Below are positions 9,146 to 17,468 of a stretch of DNA of 64,000 bases, piece by piece. The notes beneath the pieces were generated by a model. The model did not search any database. It saw nothing but the letters and a program-made list of their open reading frames with translations, and was not told the origin of the DNA. The position numbers and the translations under genes were made by a program. Location of the stretch: positions 186,001 to 250,000 of the forward strand of contig NZ_BAABWK010000002.1 in assembly GCF_040362765.1 (NCBI RefSeq). The letters are read 5' to 3'. Position 1 is the stretch's first letter, and the number at the start of each line of letters is the position of its first letter. This DNA comes from Pyruvatibacter sp. HU-CL02332 (GTDB taxonomy: Bacteria; Pseudomonadota; Alphaproteobacteria; CGMCC-115125).

Positions 9146-10939
9146 GTGACCGACGCTTCTACCGGGCCTACGCCTTACCTTGGCGTGGCCCGGTCTTACT
9201 CTGGTCGCAGCTGGGCATTGCGGCCTGCGGACGAGCGCATTGCCGAGACCATTTCACAGGCAATGAGCCTCGATGCCTTTCTGGCGCGCATTCTTGCCGC
9301 CCGGGGCGTGACGCCGGATACAGCGCCCACTTACCTTGCACCTACATTGCGTGAGCTGCTGCCTGATCCATCCACCATGGTGGATATGGATGCAGCGGCG
9401 TCGCGTCTGGCAGACGCCATCGCCAATGAAGAGCCGGTTGCGGTCTTTGGAGATTATGACGTAGACGGAGCAACCTCCAGCGCCTTGCTTGAGCGCTATC
9501 TGACTGCACTTGGCGTCAAGCCGCGCATCTACATCCCAGATCGTATCAAGGAAGGCTACGGCCCCAACCCCATTGCCATGCGGCTACTGGCTGAGGAGGG
9601 CGCGCGCGTTGTCATCACCGTTGATTGTGGCACCATGGCCCATACAGCGCTCGAAGAAGCAAAGTCGGCCGGGCTGGATGTGTTAGTGATCGATCACCAT
9701 AAGGCGAGCCCGCAGCTGCCGCCGGCATGGGCTGTCGTCAATCCAAATCGTCTTGATTGCTCGTCGGGACTGGGGCAACTCGCCGCTGTTGGCGTCGCCT
9801 TCATGCTTGCGGTGGCCACCAATCGGGCGCTGCGGCAGCGAGGCTTCTTCGGAGACAGCCGTCCTGAGCCGAAACTGACCCAGTGGCTTGATCTGGTAGC
9901 GCTTGGCACCGTGTGTGACGTGGTGCCCCTCAAGGGCGTCAACAGAGCCTTTGTGACCCAGGGCCTTAAAGTCATGGGGCAGCGCGGCAATGTGGGCCTT
10001 ATGGCCCTTGGCGCTGTCTCCAAGATGGAAGGGGCCCCATCGCCATATCACGCAGGCTTCATGCTTGGCCCCCGGGTCAATGCGGGAGGACGCATCGGGG
10101 CATCCGGTCTGGGGGCCAAATTGCTGGCCAGCAATGATCCCGCTGAGGCTGCTCAGATTGCCGAACGTCTGGATGTTCTGAACGCGGAACGTCGGGCCAT
10201 TGAGGCTGACGTCCTTGAGCACGCCATGGGCATTGTCGAGCGGGACAAGCTGGCGGACCGGCCTGTGGGCATTGTCGCCGGTGAAGGCTGGCATCCCGGC
10301 GTCATCGGCATTGTGGCGGCCCGCATCAAGGAGCGCACCAACAGACCGGCGATCGTGATTGCCCTGGATGAAAATGGTCTGGGCAAGGGATCAGGCCGCT
10401 CGATTGCGGGCGTTGATCTGGGCGCTGCGGTGGTTCGGGCGCTGGAAAGCGACCTGCTGGTCAATGGCGGCGGCCACGCCATGGCGGCCGGCCTGACGGT
10501 AGCGGCCAATAAAGTCCCGGAACTGAGCAATTTTTTGGAAAAAGACCTGGCTGAGAGCGTCGATCAGGCTCAGGCGAGCATGGGACTGACGCTGGATGGC
10601 GCCATTTCGTGCGGCGGGGCCAATGCGTCTCTGGTCGACATGATTGCCCAGGCAGGCCCCTATGGGTCAGGCAACCCCGAACCGCGGATTGCCATATCAG
10701 ACGCCCGTGTGGCCTTCGCAGACGTTGTCGGCAGTGGGCATGTCCGGGTCACGCTCAAAGGCTCCAGTGGCAAGAATCTCAAGGCGGTGGCCTTCAGAAG
10801 TGCGGATCAGCCTCTGGGACAGGCGCTATTGGCGGCGTCTGACGAGCGTATTCATGCTGCCGGACGGCTCAAAAGGGACACCTGGCGGGGTGGAGACGCC
10901 GTTGAGTTGCATATTGAGGATGCGGCACCGGCCACGTGA
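9146..10939 (+). CDS. recJ: Single-stranded-DNA-specific exonuclease RecJ
   Basis: 5'-3' ssDNA exonuclease used in RecF-pathway recombination and mismatch/base-excision repair. The start is uncertain: GTG at 9146 is preferred, and a TTG at 9125 would overlap glpX. The 597-residue protein has DHH-family motifs in order: VFGDYDVDGATSSALL, VITVDCGT, VIDHHKASPQLPPA, GTVCDVVPL. The C-terminal DHHA1 region has VNGGGHAMAAGLTV, then GSGNPEPRIAI. Length and motif order fit the family. It is the last gene of the hom-glpX-recJ run. Confidence 0.96.
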   Translation: MTDASTGPTPYLGVARSYSGRSWALRPADERIAETISQAMSLDAFLARILAARGVTPDTAPTYLAPTLRELLPDPSTMVDMDAAASRLADAIANEEPVAVFGDYDVDGATSSALLERYLTALGVKPRIYIPDRIKEGYGPNPIAMRLLAEEGARVVITVDCGTMAHTALEEAKSAGLDVLVIDHHKASPQLPPAWAVVNPNRLDCSSGLGQLAAVGVAFMLAVATNRALRQRGFFGDSRPEPKLTQWLDLVALGTVCDVVPLKGVNRAFVTQGLKVMGQRGNVGLMALGAVSKMEGAPSPYHAGFMLGPRVNAGGRIGASGLGAKLLASNDPAEAAQIAERLDVLNAERRAIEADVLEHAMGIVERDKLADRPVGIVAGEGWHPGVIGIVAARIKERTNRPAIVIALDENGLGKGSGRSIAGVDLGAAVVRALESDLLVNGGGHAMAAGLTVAANKVPELSNFLEKDLAESVDQAQASMGLTLDGAISCGGANASLVDMIAQAGPYGSGNPEPRIAISDARVAFADVVGSGHVRVTLKGSSGKNLKAVAFRSADQPLGQALLAASDERIHAAGRLKRDTWRGGDAVELHIEDAAPAT

Positions 10940-11055
10940 GGCCTCCAGCCCACAATCAGCCCAAAAAGTCGCAAAATTTGCCACTTTGGGTACTTGAATA
11001 CGTCCCATATGCAGTGTACCTAACCTCTCCGCAGCGCAACAACGCGCGGATATGT

Positions 11056-11130
11056 GCGCCCTTCGTCTATCGGTTAGGACGCCAGGTTTTCAACCTGGAA
11101 AGAGGGGTTCGACTCCCCTAGGGCGTACCA
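11056..11130 (+). tRNA. tRNA-Glu (anticodon TTC)
   Basis: A 75-base cloverleaf with encoded CCA. The anticodon stem CCAGG/CCTGG holds loop TTTTCAA (anticodon TTC), and the T arm is AGGGG-TTCGACT-CCCCT. The first acceptor pair is G-T, which is unusual but tolerated. Confidence 0.95.
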
Positions 11131-11203
11131 TTTCTTCACTTTTCCATTTCTTCATTTTTTCCGGCCATTTTGGTGTCTTGATCAATCAGACCCATTGGCC
11201 GTC

Positions 11204-11845
11204 ATGTCAGCCGTAGCAGCAGAATCGCGTCAAGGCCCCTCAAACACTCTTGAGTGTTATGAGCCTGCTCTTGCCTTGTCTGATGCACCTGACCGGCTGC
11301 GCGAGTTTCTGCAGATCTACGAAGATGTCCGCGGCGACAAAGTTGCCCCGACCAGAAGTGATCTTGACCTTCGCCGCCTGGCCAAACTGCTTCCCGATGT
11401 CACCATCATGGAACGTCTGGCTCCGATGTCAGTGATTTACCGGCTTATGGGAACAGCAGTGGCCGAGCGCATGGGTGCTGACCTGACCGGGCATAACTTC
11501 CTGAACTATCTGGGACAGACAGAACGCTCCCGCATTGACCTTGGTGTCTCAATCGTAACCGAGCTGCCGTGCGGGACGTTTTCTGTCTATGAGAACGATT
11601 ACTCATCAGGCGTGACCGTCCGAGCTGAATCGATAGCCCTCCCGCTGGACACCGGCAGCGGTTGTGCGCCCTATCTGTCCCTCGGTTTGCATTCCTCCCA
11701 GACACCAGTGTCCTATGGGCAGGAAAGGGAGGAGAGCATGATCGGAACACGTTGGAAGGACGGCGTGGTGATCGATCTTGGATATGGCTTGCCTGATCAG
11801 GCGACCATGGATGCTCTCAAGATCGAAGATGACGGAACTAACTGA
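11204..11845 (+). CDS. PAS_5-type PAS domain protein
   Basis: A 213-residue protein of the alphaproteobacterial PAS_5 kind. The pattern is DLDLRRLAKLLPDVTIMERL followed by YRLMGTAVAERMGADLTGHNFLNY, which corresponds to the start of a PAS fold. No output domain is attached, so it may be a stand-alone sensor or ligand-binding protein; its function is unknown. The start is taken at ATG 11204 (TTG 11195 also possible). Its last 17 bases overlap the DksA/TraR-type gene downstream, implying coupled translation. Two related proteins are encoded at 15.4-16.6 kb. Confidence 0.75.
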   Translation: MSAVAAESRQGPSNTLECYEPALALSDAPDRLREFLQIYEDVRGDKVAPTRSDLDLRRLAKLLPDVTIMERLAPMSVIYRLMGTAVAERMGADLTGHNFLNYLGQTERSRIDLGVSIVTELPCGTFSVYENDYSSGVTVRAESIALPLDTGSGCAPYLSLGLHSSQTPVSYGQEREESMIGTRWKDGVVIDLGYGLPDQATMDALKIEDDGTN

Positions 11846-12173
11846 CGCGGCCCTCGCAGATTTCCGGCAACAACTTGAAACAGAGCGCGATGAGCTTGTG
11901 CAGCAACAGGAAGCATCCGACGCAGATCGGGCGCCGGTCACACTAGACCAGCAAAGCGTTGGGCGACTGTCGCGTATGGACGCCATGCAGGTCCAGGCCA
12001 TGGCCAAGGCTGTGGACGATCGCCGCAAGCTGGCGCTGGTTCAAATAGAGGCCGCGCTGAAGCGTCTTGATGCAGGAGACTTTGGCTATTGCGTCAATTG
12101 CGATGAACCCATCGCCCGAAGACGTCTTGAGCTTGATCCCAAAGCTGCCAGCTGCATCAAGTGTGCGACCTGA
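11829..12173 (+). CDS. Short DksA/TraR-family zinc-finger protein
   Basis: A 114-residue member of the DksA/TraR family, whose members bind in the secondary channel of RNA polymerase and modulate transcription with ppGpp. An N-terminal coiled-coil region is followed by QQSVGRLSRMDAMQ, typical of the short alphaproteobacterial subgroup. The C-terminal Cys4 zinc finger is complete (C88, C91, C109, C112; CVNCDEPIARRRL). The usual DxxDxA coiled-coil tip of E. coli DksA is not evident, so DksA-like activity is unproven. The start is ATG 11829, within the end of the PAS gene; the stop abuts the convergent yceI stop. Confidence 0.88.
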   Translation: MTELTDAALADFRQQLETERDELVQQQEASDADRAPVTLDQQSVGRLSRMDAMQVQAMAKAVDDRRKLALVQIEAALKRLDAGDFGYCVNCDEPIARRRLELDPKAASCIKCAT

Positions 12174-12767
12174 TTAGTCTTCTTGGTCAGCCCCGGCTTC
12201 CGGCGTCGCTGCAATATCAATTGAAATGACCACATCAAGCCCGACCGTTGAGCCGCCCACATAGTCGCCCTGACCAACACCGTAGTCCGTCCGGTTCACG
12301 GTCACTGAGCCCGTTGCCACCACGCCGTCTGATGCTTCAGTCAGCGTAAAGGGCAGGGTGATGGGATTGGTCGTGCCACGCATGGTGAGATCGGCATCCA
12401 TTTCAAAGCGGCCATCATCCAGCGAGCGGAATGCTGTACTGGTGAGCGTTGCCTCTGGATGCTCTTCAACAGCAAACCATTCTGCCCCCTTGAGGCTGCC
12501 GTCGCGTGCTGCATCGCCTGTGTCCGCACTGCTCATATTGATGACGACAGAGACCTGCGAGGTATCCAGAGCGTCCTCATCGAACACAATCTCGGCTGTC
12601 CAATCCCCGAACGTGCCGGGCACGGCTGAACCAAACACCTGCGCTTCAAAGCTCAGAGTGCTGTTGCCTTTGTCTATGGTCCAGGATGCCGCTTGCGCAG
12701 GAAGAATGCTCAGTAGCGTTGCGGTTGCCATCACGCCAAATGTCTTGAGCATCGATACGGGGGTCAT
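12174..12767 (-). CDS. YceI-family periplasmic protein
   Basis: A 197-residue secreted lipocalin-like protein. A signal peptide of about 26 residues ends in PAQA, followed by WTIDKGNSTLSFEAQVFG. The YceI hallmarks are present: VFDEDALDTSQVSVVINMSS, F-E-M-DADLTMRGTTNPITLPF, and VNRTDYGVG. YceI proteins bind polyisoprenoid or other amphiphilic molecules. The start overlaps the end of the cytochrome b561 gene by 4 bases; YceI-cytochrome b561 is a common functional pair, with quinone-linked redox roles proposed. Confidence 0.95.
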   Translation of the reverse strand: MTPVSMLKTFGVMATATLLSILPAQAASWTIDKGNSTLSFEAQVFGSAVPGTFGDWTAEIVFDEDALDTSQVSVVINMSSADTGDAARDGSLKGAEWFAVEEHPEATLTSTAFRSLDDGRFEMDADLTMRGTTNPITLPFTLTEASDGVVATGSVTVNRTDYGVGQGDYVGGSTVGLDVVISIDIAATPEAGADQED

Positions 12768-13384
12768 GAACTCGTCCTTTTTTCGTTTTCCAGTCGTTCC
12801 TGAAACGCAGCTTCCGACACGGGAAGCATTTTGAGTAGGACGCTGTCACGCAACTTTATGTGATGATAGAAGGCCGCCCCCACATGGGCGATGAACAAGG
12901 CCAGCAATCCATTGGCTGCCAGTTCGTGCGCATCTCCAAACCAGCCCTCCAGAGCCTGCTTGTTAGTGGAGCTGGCGATGGCCTCGATGTGGGGCAGGGT
13001 GAAAACACCAAATATGACTGTGGGAATATTGAGGCTTGAAGCAGAAACCATGGCCCAGCCAGCCAAAGGTGCTGCAAGCAGCAGAGTATAAAAGCCCCAA
13101 TGTGTGCCCTTTGCTGCCAGCCTCTGCCAGGCAGGCATGCCCGGCGGCAAGCCAGGTTGCGGGTTCGCGATCCGCCAGACCAGCCGAACCACTGTCAACA
13201 GCAGTACCGTGATGCCAAAGGACTTGTGGAGCTGATACAGCTCAAATTGCTGGAGGGAAGGTTTCATGTCCTCCATGATGGACCCAATGACATAGAGGCC
13301 AATGACCGCCAGCGCGATAAGCCAGTGCAGGGTGATAGCCACAATTCCATAGCGTGTGCTGTCGTTGGTCAAAGAGCGAGCCAT
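12764..13384 (-). CDS. Cytochrome b561 family protein
   Basis: Di-heme membrane electron carrier of about 206 residues from ATG 13384 (AAGAGG site upstream). Four transmembrane helices are visible, with histidines positioned for heme: ITLHWLIALAVIG, LYQLHKSFGIT, and AHVGAAFYHHIK near the C terminus. Members oxidise ubiquinol or pass electrons to periplasmic acceptors. It is translationally coupled to yceI. A longer frame reaches 13654, but it overlaps the upstream gene and is not protein-like. Confidence 0.93.
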   Translation of the reverse strand: MARSLTNDSTRYGIVAITLHWLIALAVIGLYVIGSIMEDMKPSLQQFELYQLHKSFGITVLLLTVVRLVWRIANPQPGLPPGMPAWQRLAAKGTHWGFYTLLLAAPLAGWAMVSASSLNIPTVIFGVFTLPHIEAIASSTNKQALEGWFGDAHELAANGLLALFIAHVGAAFYHHIKLRDSVLLKMLPVSEAAFQERLENEKRTSS

Positions 13385-13394
13385 GGGAATCCTC

Positions 13395-14054
13395 TTAATC
13401 AGACGATGATTGGGTGGTTTCAGTCCAGAAAACGGGCGTCCAGTTTCGAGCCGCCTGAACACCCTTGAGGTATTCTGTACGCGGAATACTTTTACGGATC
13501 GTTTGCATGTCGGTTGTTTCCAGCGCGTTTTCAGTGCCGATGGCCAGGCGCAATGGATTGGTTTGATACAGATAGAGCCATTTTGCGGCGATATGATGAG
13601 GGTGATAGTCGGTGCCGCCGGACAGGTAGCCCCGCAAATGCGATGCCTGCGCATCCGCCAATCCGGCCTGCGCGGCCCGTTCTATCCAGTTTCTTCCTTC
13701 GGTTTCCTGGCCTAACTGGATCTTGCACAGGCCCAGGGCATGCTGCGCGTTTTCATATCCGCGGCCTCGATTGGCCAGAAGCTGAAGATCTTCCACAGCT
13801 TCGTTACACCGGCCAGCGCTGGCAAGCTCAAAGGGGGTCCAGTACTCGCCGGTAAGTGTCTGGCCTTCTTTTTCGGCCTGTTCCGCCTGACGCCGGCGCA
13901 CTACTTCAGCGCCCGTCTCCCGTGGGTCCGGGGATGTCTGGGCGCGGGCAGATATCGACAGGGTTTCACCATGTCCCGTGGCATGGGCAGCCGCCCATAT
14001 GGCGCCAATAGCCACCCAGCAGACAGTCAGGATACGGGCCATGCTGGAGGTCAT
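13395..14054 (-). CDS. Sel1/TPR-like secreted protein
   Basis: About 219 residues from ATG 14054 (MTSSMARILTVCWVAIGAIWAA...), which places a signal peptide or N-terminal anchor at the start; ATG 14042 is also possible. The body contains Sel1-type alpha-solenoid helices: ENAQHALGLCKIQLGQETEG and WIERAAQAGLADAQA, then AAKWLYLY. Such repeats mediate protein-protein contacts; no catalytic motif is visible. It is flanked on the same strand by cytochrome b561 (10 bases) and the glyoxalase-fold gene (10 bases), so all four genes may share a transcript. Confidence 0.7.
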   Translation of the reverse strand: MTSSMARILTVCWVAIGAIWAAAHATGHGETLSISARAQTSPDPRETGAEVVRRRQAEQAEKEGQTLTGEYWTPFELASAGRCNEAVEDLQLLANRGRGYENAQHALGLCKIQLGQETEGRNWIERAAQAGLADAQASHLRGYLSGGTDYHPHHIAAKWLYLYQTNPLRLAIGTENALETTDMQTIRKSIPRTEYLKGVQAARNWTPVFWTETTQSSSD

Positions 14055-14064
14055 GCAGATGGTC

Positions 14065-14484
14065 CTACCAATGACCAACATTTTCCATGGATGCCCATGG
14101 CTCAGCGGGTTCCTTGGAGGCGCCTTTCTGCAGCAGCTCGACAGATACATTATCCGGTGATCGGACAAAGGCCATGCGCCCATCGCGTGGCGGGCGGTTG
14201 ATTGTTACGCCTGACGCCTGAAGTTTTTCACAGATCGCGTAGATGTCATCGACTTCATAAGCCAGATGGCCAAAGTTACGTCCTTCGCCAAGCTCTTCGT
14301 CATCCCAGTTGTGGGTCAGTTCGACCTGGGCTGACTCGTCGCCGGGCGCGGAGAGAAACACGAGCGAGAAACGCCCATCCTCGATGTCAAAGCGGCCGCG
14401 CTGCTCCAGCCCAAGATGATCGCAGTAGAAGGCCAGGGAAGCATCCAGGTCACGGACACGAACCATTGTGTGCAGGTATTTCAT
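14065..14484 (-). CDS. Glyoxalase-fold (VOC) protein, lactoylglutathione lyase-like
   Basis: A 139-residue vicinal-oxygen-chelate protein. MKYLHTMVRVRDLDASLAFYCDHLGLEQ carries the first metal histidine. VELTHNWDDEELGEGRNFGHLAYEVDDI carries the expected Glu and His. VRSPDNVSVELLQ ends the fold with the last Glu. The order matches glyoxalase I (GloA), which isomerises the methylglyoxal-glutathione hemithioacetal. The E. coli DPDGY motif is SPDN here, so a different thiol or substrate cannot be excluded. First gene of the leftward run toward yceI. Confidence 0.85.
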   Translation of the reverse strand: MKYLHTMVRVRDLDASLAFYCDHLGLEQRGRFDIEDGRFSLVFLSAPGDESAQVELTHNWDDEELGEGRNFGHLAYEVDDIYAICEKLQASGVTINRPPRDGRMAFVRSPDNVSVELLQKGASKEPAEPWASMENVGHW

Positions 14485-14620
14485 TTCGTCTCTCTTCGCG
14501 GCAGATTAAAAAGCGCTCGCGCCCGAGATGCCGGGCAGCATTTGACCGTGATGATTGCCCAAGGCTGGGCTAGGGTCAAAGCACATATTTACGCAAGATA
14601 TCACGCAGTTGGATTAAAGA

Positions 14621-15361
14621 ATGGCAACGACACTCAAGGACTATGTGGATCAGGCAAAGCGCGTTGTCGTCTTTACCGGCGCTGGTATTTCAACTGAATC
14701 CGGCATCCCTGACTTCCGCAGTCCGGGTGGGCTGTGGACACAGAATAAGCCGATCTACTTTCAGGATTTCATGGCTTCTGAAGCCATGCGTATTGAAGCC
14801 TGGCAGCGGAAATTCAACATGGATGACACCTTCACCAATGCTGAACCCAATGCCGGTCACATGGCGATTGCTCGGCTGGTGCAAAGCGGCAAGGTCACGT
14901 CGGTCATTACCCAGAACATCGACAATCTGCATCAGGATTCAGGCATTCCCGATGACCGTATCGTCGAACTGCACGGCAATACGACTTATGCAAAGTGCCT
15001 GGATTGTGGCGGGCGTCATGAAATCGAGTTCGTGCGTGCAGGCTTTGAAGAAGACGGGCTCCCGCCACCCTGCAGCAAGTGCAATGGCATTCTGAAGACG
15101 GCAACCATCTCGTTTGGTCAAAGCATGCCGGAGGAAGAAATGCTGCGAGCAGAAGCAGCCACCCTGGAGTGCGATCTGTTTATCGCCATTGGCTCATCGC
15201 TTGTTGTGTATCCCGCTGCAGGGTTTCCGATCATTGCCAAGCAAAACGGCGCCCGGCTGGTCATCCTCAACCGCGAAGAAACCGAACTGGATGAGATTGC
15301 AGATCTTGTCCTGAATACGGAAGCCGGGCCAACGCTGTCGGCGCTGCTTCCCCACAACTAA
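14621..15361 (+). CDS. NAD-dependent protein deacylase, Sir2 family
   Basis: A 246-residue sirtuin that removes acyl groups from lysine using NAD+. The NAD pocket GAGISTESGIPDFRS begins at residue 20, and TQNIDNLHQ at 97. The catalytic His118 lies in ELHGN. The zinc site is complete: C126, C129, C151, C154 (CLDC / CSKC). GSSLVVYPAAG and ILNREETELD complete the Rossmann fold. The Tyr/Arg pair that marks desuccinylases of the CobB/SIRT5 class is not evident, so acetyl or other acyl preference is open. Convergent with the PAS_5 gene. Confidence 0.95.
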   Translation: MATTLKDYVDQAKRVVVFTGAGISTESGIPDFRSPGGLWTQNKPIYFQDFMASEAMRIEAWQRKFNMDDTFTNAEPNAGHMAIARLVQSGKVTSVITQNIDNLHQDSGIPDDRIVELHGNTTYAKCLDCGGRHEIEFVRAGFEEDGLPPPCSKCNGILKTATISFGQSMPEEEMLRAEAATLECDLFIAIGSSLVVYPAAGFPIIAKQNGARLVILNREETELDEIADLVLNTEAGPTLSALLPHN

Positions 15362-15372
15362 TCCTGTCGCGC

Positions 15373-15963
15373 TCAGCTTGGTGTCATGGCGACCAATGGC
15401 TCAGCCATCGCCTCGGCATCACGAGGCGTGGTCAGCTCGCAATCTACGGGCAGCAATGTGCGCGGGTCGTAGACGGTTCGGCGTTGCAGTTCCCCAACCA
15501 GAATATCTTTACGTGGTTCGGTAAGGGGCATCTCCGGCATCGGTGTGTCGTTCATCAAGAGCAGGTAGCGATCATGAACACCGTCCTCGTTCCCCACCGG
15601 CATCATGAACTGTTCAATGAGAACCGCAGTGCCGTCGCGTCGGTGATAGGCGCGCAGTGACTGGGTAAGGTTGTGATGCTTAAAGATGTGCTCGTAGAAC
15701 CGCTCCAGCAAGTCATGTTGCGTACTAGGATATGCATTTTTGACTTCGCGCCCGGTCGCGTCTGCACCGAACGACTCCACCAGAGCCGTGCCTACCAGCG
15801 TTATCCGATAGGTAAGGTCGGGCATACGGCGGATCATGACAATGTTAGGGAGAAACGGGCGCATCTGAAACGGCCCGAACTGCGAGGTCGTGGGAAACAA
15901 TGCGTCGCCGCGAGCTTTGAGCCACGCCTGCAGTGCCTGTTTTGAATCGTCCGAGTGCAGCAT
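15373..15963 (-). CDS. PAS_5-type PAS domain protein (tandem copy B)
   Basis: A 196-residue protein (ATG 15963; a GTG at 15966 is also in frame). It is closely related to the upstream neighbour: both share LGPFQMRPFLPNI-like (here FGPFQMRPFLPNI), YRITLVGTALVESFGADATGR, and RRTVYDPRTLLPV with TTPRDAEAM. The PAS fold has no attached output domain and no membrane segment. It lies 80 bases downstream of copy A, in the same direction as the halohydrin-dehalogenase-type gene. Function unknown; a small-ligand sensor is the simplest guess. Confidence 0.75.
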   Translation of the reverse strand: MLHSDDSKQALQAWLKARGDALFPTTSQFGPFQMRPFLPNIVMIRRMPDLTYRITLVGTALVESFGADATGREVKNAYPSTQHDLLERFYEHIFKHHNLTQSLRAYHRRDGTAVLIEQFMMPVGNEDGVHDRYLLLMNDTPMPEMPLTEPRKDILVGELQRRTVYDPRTLLPVDCELTTPRDAEAMAEPLVAMTPS

Positions 15964-16046
15964 CACTTGCGCTTGTTACATTTGGTGTTGCAACGCAGAG
16001 TAGAACTGGCTGGTGAATAACTCGTTATGATCATATGTCGGGTCGG

Positions 16047-16637
16047 TCACCCCTTAAACGCTGTGAGCTTTTCCCGCATCTGCGCGGCGTCTCTTGGCGT
16101 AGTTGCAAAGCATGCAACGGGCAGCAGCGTTTCGGGGTGGTACACGGTGCGCTCTTCGAGGCTGCCCAGAGCAATGGTCCGATTGGGATCGCTGCGCGGT
16201 CGCTGGGGCAGGGGAACGTTGTAGGCCAGCAGCACGTATCTATCGTGCGCACCATTTTCATCGCTCAGTGGCACCATGAGTTGCTCGATTGTAACGAGGG
16301 CGCCTGTTCCCTTGCGTTCATAAACCCGAACTGAGTGGCTGATGTACTGATTGTTGAAAAGCAACTCATAGAAGGCGCTAAGTTCGGCATACACATCATC
16401 GGGATAAACCTCGTCCAGAAACCTACCCGTAGCATCAAACCCGAATGCCTCAACCAGACCGGTTCCCTGCAGGGTCACCTTGTAACGACCCTCCGGTGCC
16501 TTCCGATACATTGCAATGTTGGGCAGAAAGGGGCGCATCTGGAACGGCCCAAGCTGGGACGCTTTCGGCATCAACTGATCACCACGCGCATCGAGCCATT
16601 TGCTCGCGAGTTGCTGTATGTGATCAGCACGGAGCAT
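16047..16637 (-). CDS. PAS_5-type PAS domain protein (tandem copy A)
   Basis: A 196-residue paralog of the next gene, with LGPFQMRPFLPNI, YKVTLQGTGLVEAFGFDATGR, then ERTVYHPETLLPV and TTPRDAAQM. Its ATG follows directly after the stop of the halohydrin-dehalogenase-type gene with no intervening base, so the two are surely cotranscribed. No output domain is fused. Clear block identity with copy B indicates a tandem duplication followed by divergence. Confidence 0.75.
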   Translation of the reverse strand: MLRADHIQQLASKWLDARGDQLMPKASQLGPFQMRPFLPNIAMYRKAPEGRYKVTLQGTGLVEAFGFDATGRFLDEVYPDDVYAELSAFYELLFNNQYISHSVRVYERKGTGALVTIEQLMVPLSDENGAHDRYVLLAYNVPLPQRPRSDPNRTIALGSLEERTVYHPETLLPVACFATTPRDAAQMREKLTAFKG

Positions 16638-17369
16638 CTAGGCCCACCCGCCGGACGCGGCAATCACCTGACCGGTAAAGAACCCGCCATCCTCGCTGGC
16701 CAGCTGAGCAACCATCGCGGCCACCTCCTCGGGTTTGCCGAGGCGGCCAAGAGGAATGTTCCTGAGAATCTTGGGTGCCTTGTCCGGGTCCGCCATCAGG
16801 TCAGGCGGGAAATAGTCCGGGTTCGCTACAAAGTTAGGCGCAATGGCATTGACCTGCACATTGGATGGACCCAGCTCCTTGGCCAGTGCCTTTACTGCCG
16901 CATTCATGGCACCGCGCGCGGCGCAATACATGGCGTAGTTGGGCAGACCGTTCAGCGGGGCAGCCGAAGTGAGGAAAACAATCTTGCCTTCCTTGCGTGC
17001 CTTCATGTGGCTTGCAACGTGGGACGCAAAGTCAAAAGGCTTCACGACCAATGCTTCCAGGGTGTCGCGCAGAACATCGGAGGCAATGTCCTGAAGTGGC
17101 GCGCGGATGGCGGGGTAAGCATCATTGCTGGCCAGAAGGTCAATCTGACCTTCCTTGCCCATCACATGTTCTACGACGTCCGCAGCACTGTGTTGGGTGA
17201 GGGCGCTTATGTTTCCCGCCAAAGATTCAAAGGCAGATCGCTTGTCTGCGTCTGAAAACACGGGATCGACGGCAAAGACCCTATAGCCGTCATTGGATAA
17301 TCGTTTTGCGATGGCATCGCCTACAAAGTGAGTGGCGTCGGTCAGGATGGCGATACGTTTGTCGGTCAC
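16638..17369 (-). CDS. Halohydrin dehalogenase-type SDR (HHDH family)
   Basis: A 243-residue protein of the short-chain-dehydrogenase fold lacking the usual TGxxxGxG NAD motif. In its place is T10-x4-F15-x-G17 (TDATHFVG). The catalytic set is S135-x12-Y148-x3-R152 (SAAPLN...YCAAR), with Arg instead of the usual Lys. These two patterns together define halohydrin dehalogenases, which convert vicinal halohydrins to epoxides without cofactor and can reopen epoxides with cyanide, azide or nitrite. The halide-site loop reads P178-N179-F180, like PNY in HheC. SNDAY at 81 matches the family's SND. The start is GTG 17369. It heads an operon with two PAS_5 genes. Function is inferred from motifs only. 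Confidence 0.82.
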   Translation of the reverse strand: MTDKRIAILTDATHFVGDAIAKRLSNDGYRVFAVDPVFSDADKRSAFESLAGNISALTQHSAADVVEHVMGKEGQIDLLASNDAYPAIRAPLQDIASDVLRDTLEALVVKPFDFASHVASHMKARKEGKIVFLTSAAPLNGLPNYAMYCAARGAMNAAVKALAKELGPSNVQVNAIAPNFVANPDYFPPDLMADPDKAPKILRNIPLGRLGKPEEVAAMVAQLASEDGGFFTGQVIAASGGWA

Positions 17370-17468
17370 GAAAAAGGCCTTGCATTGGGAAATGACTGAG
17401 GCAGGTTAACGCGACTTCAATTCTACGCAAACGAGTGATTTGCGTGTACGCGATGGGGAAGAACGAAC

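Noticed and set aside
16335-17255. 306-codon plus-strand frame opposite the HHDH-type gene and PAS copy A
   Set aside because: Antisense shadow; the minus strand encodes recognisable domains.
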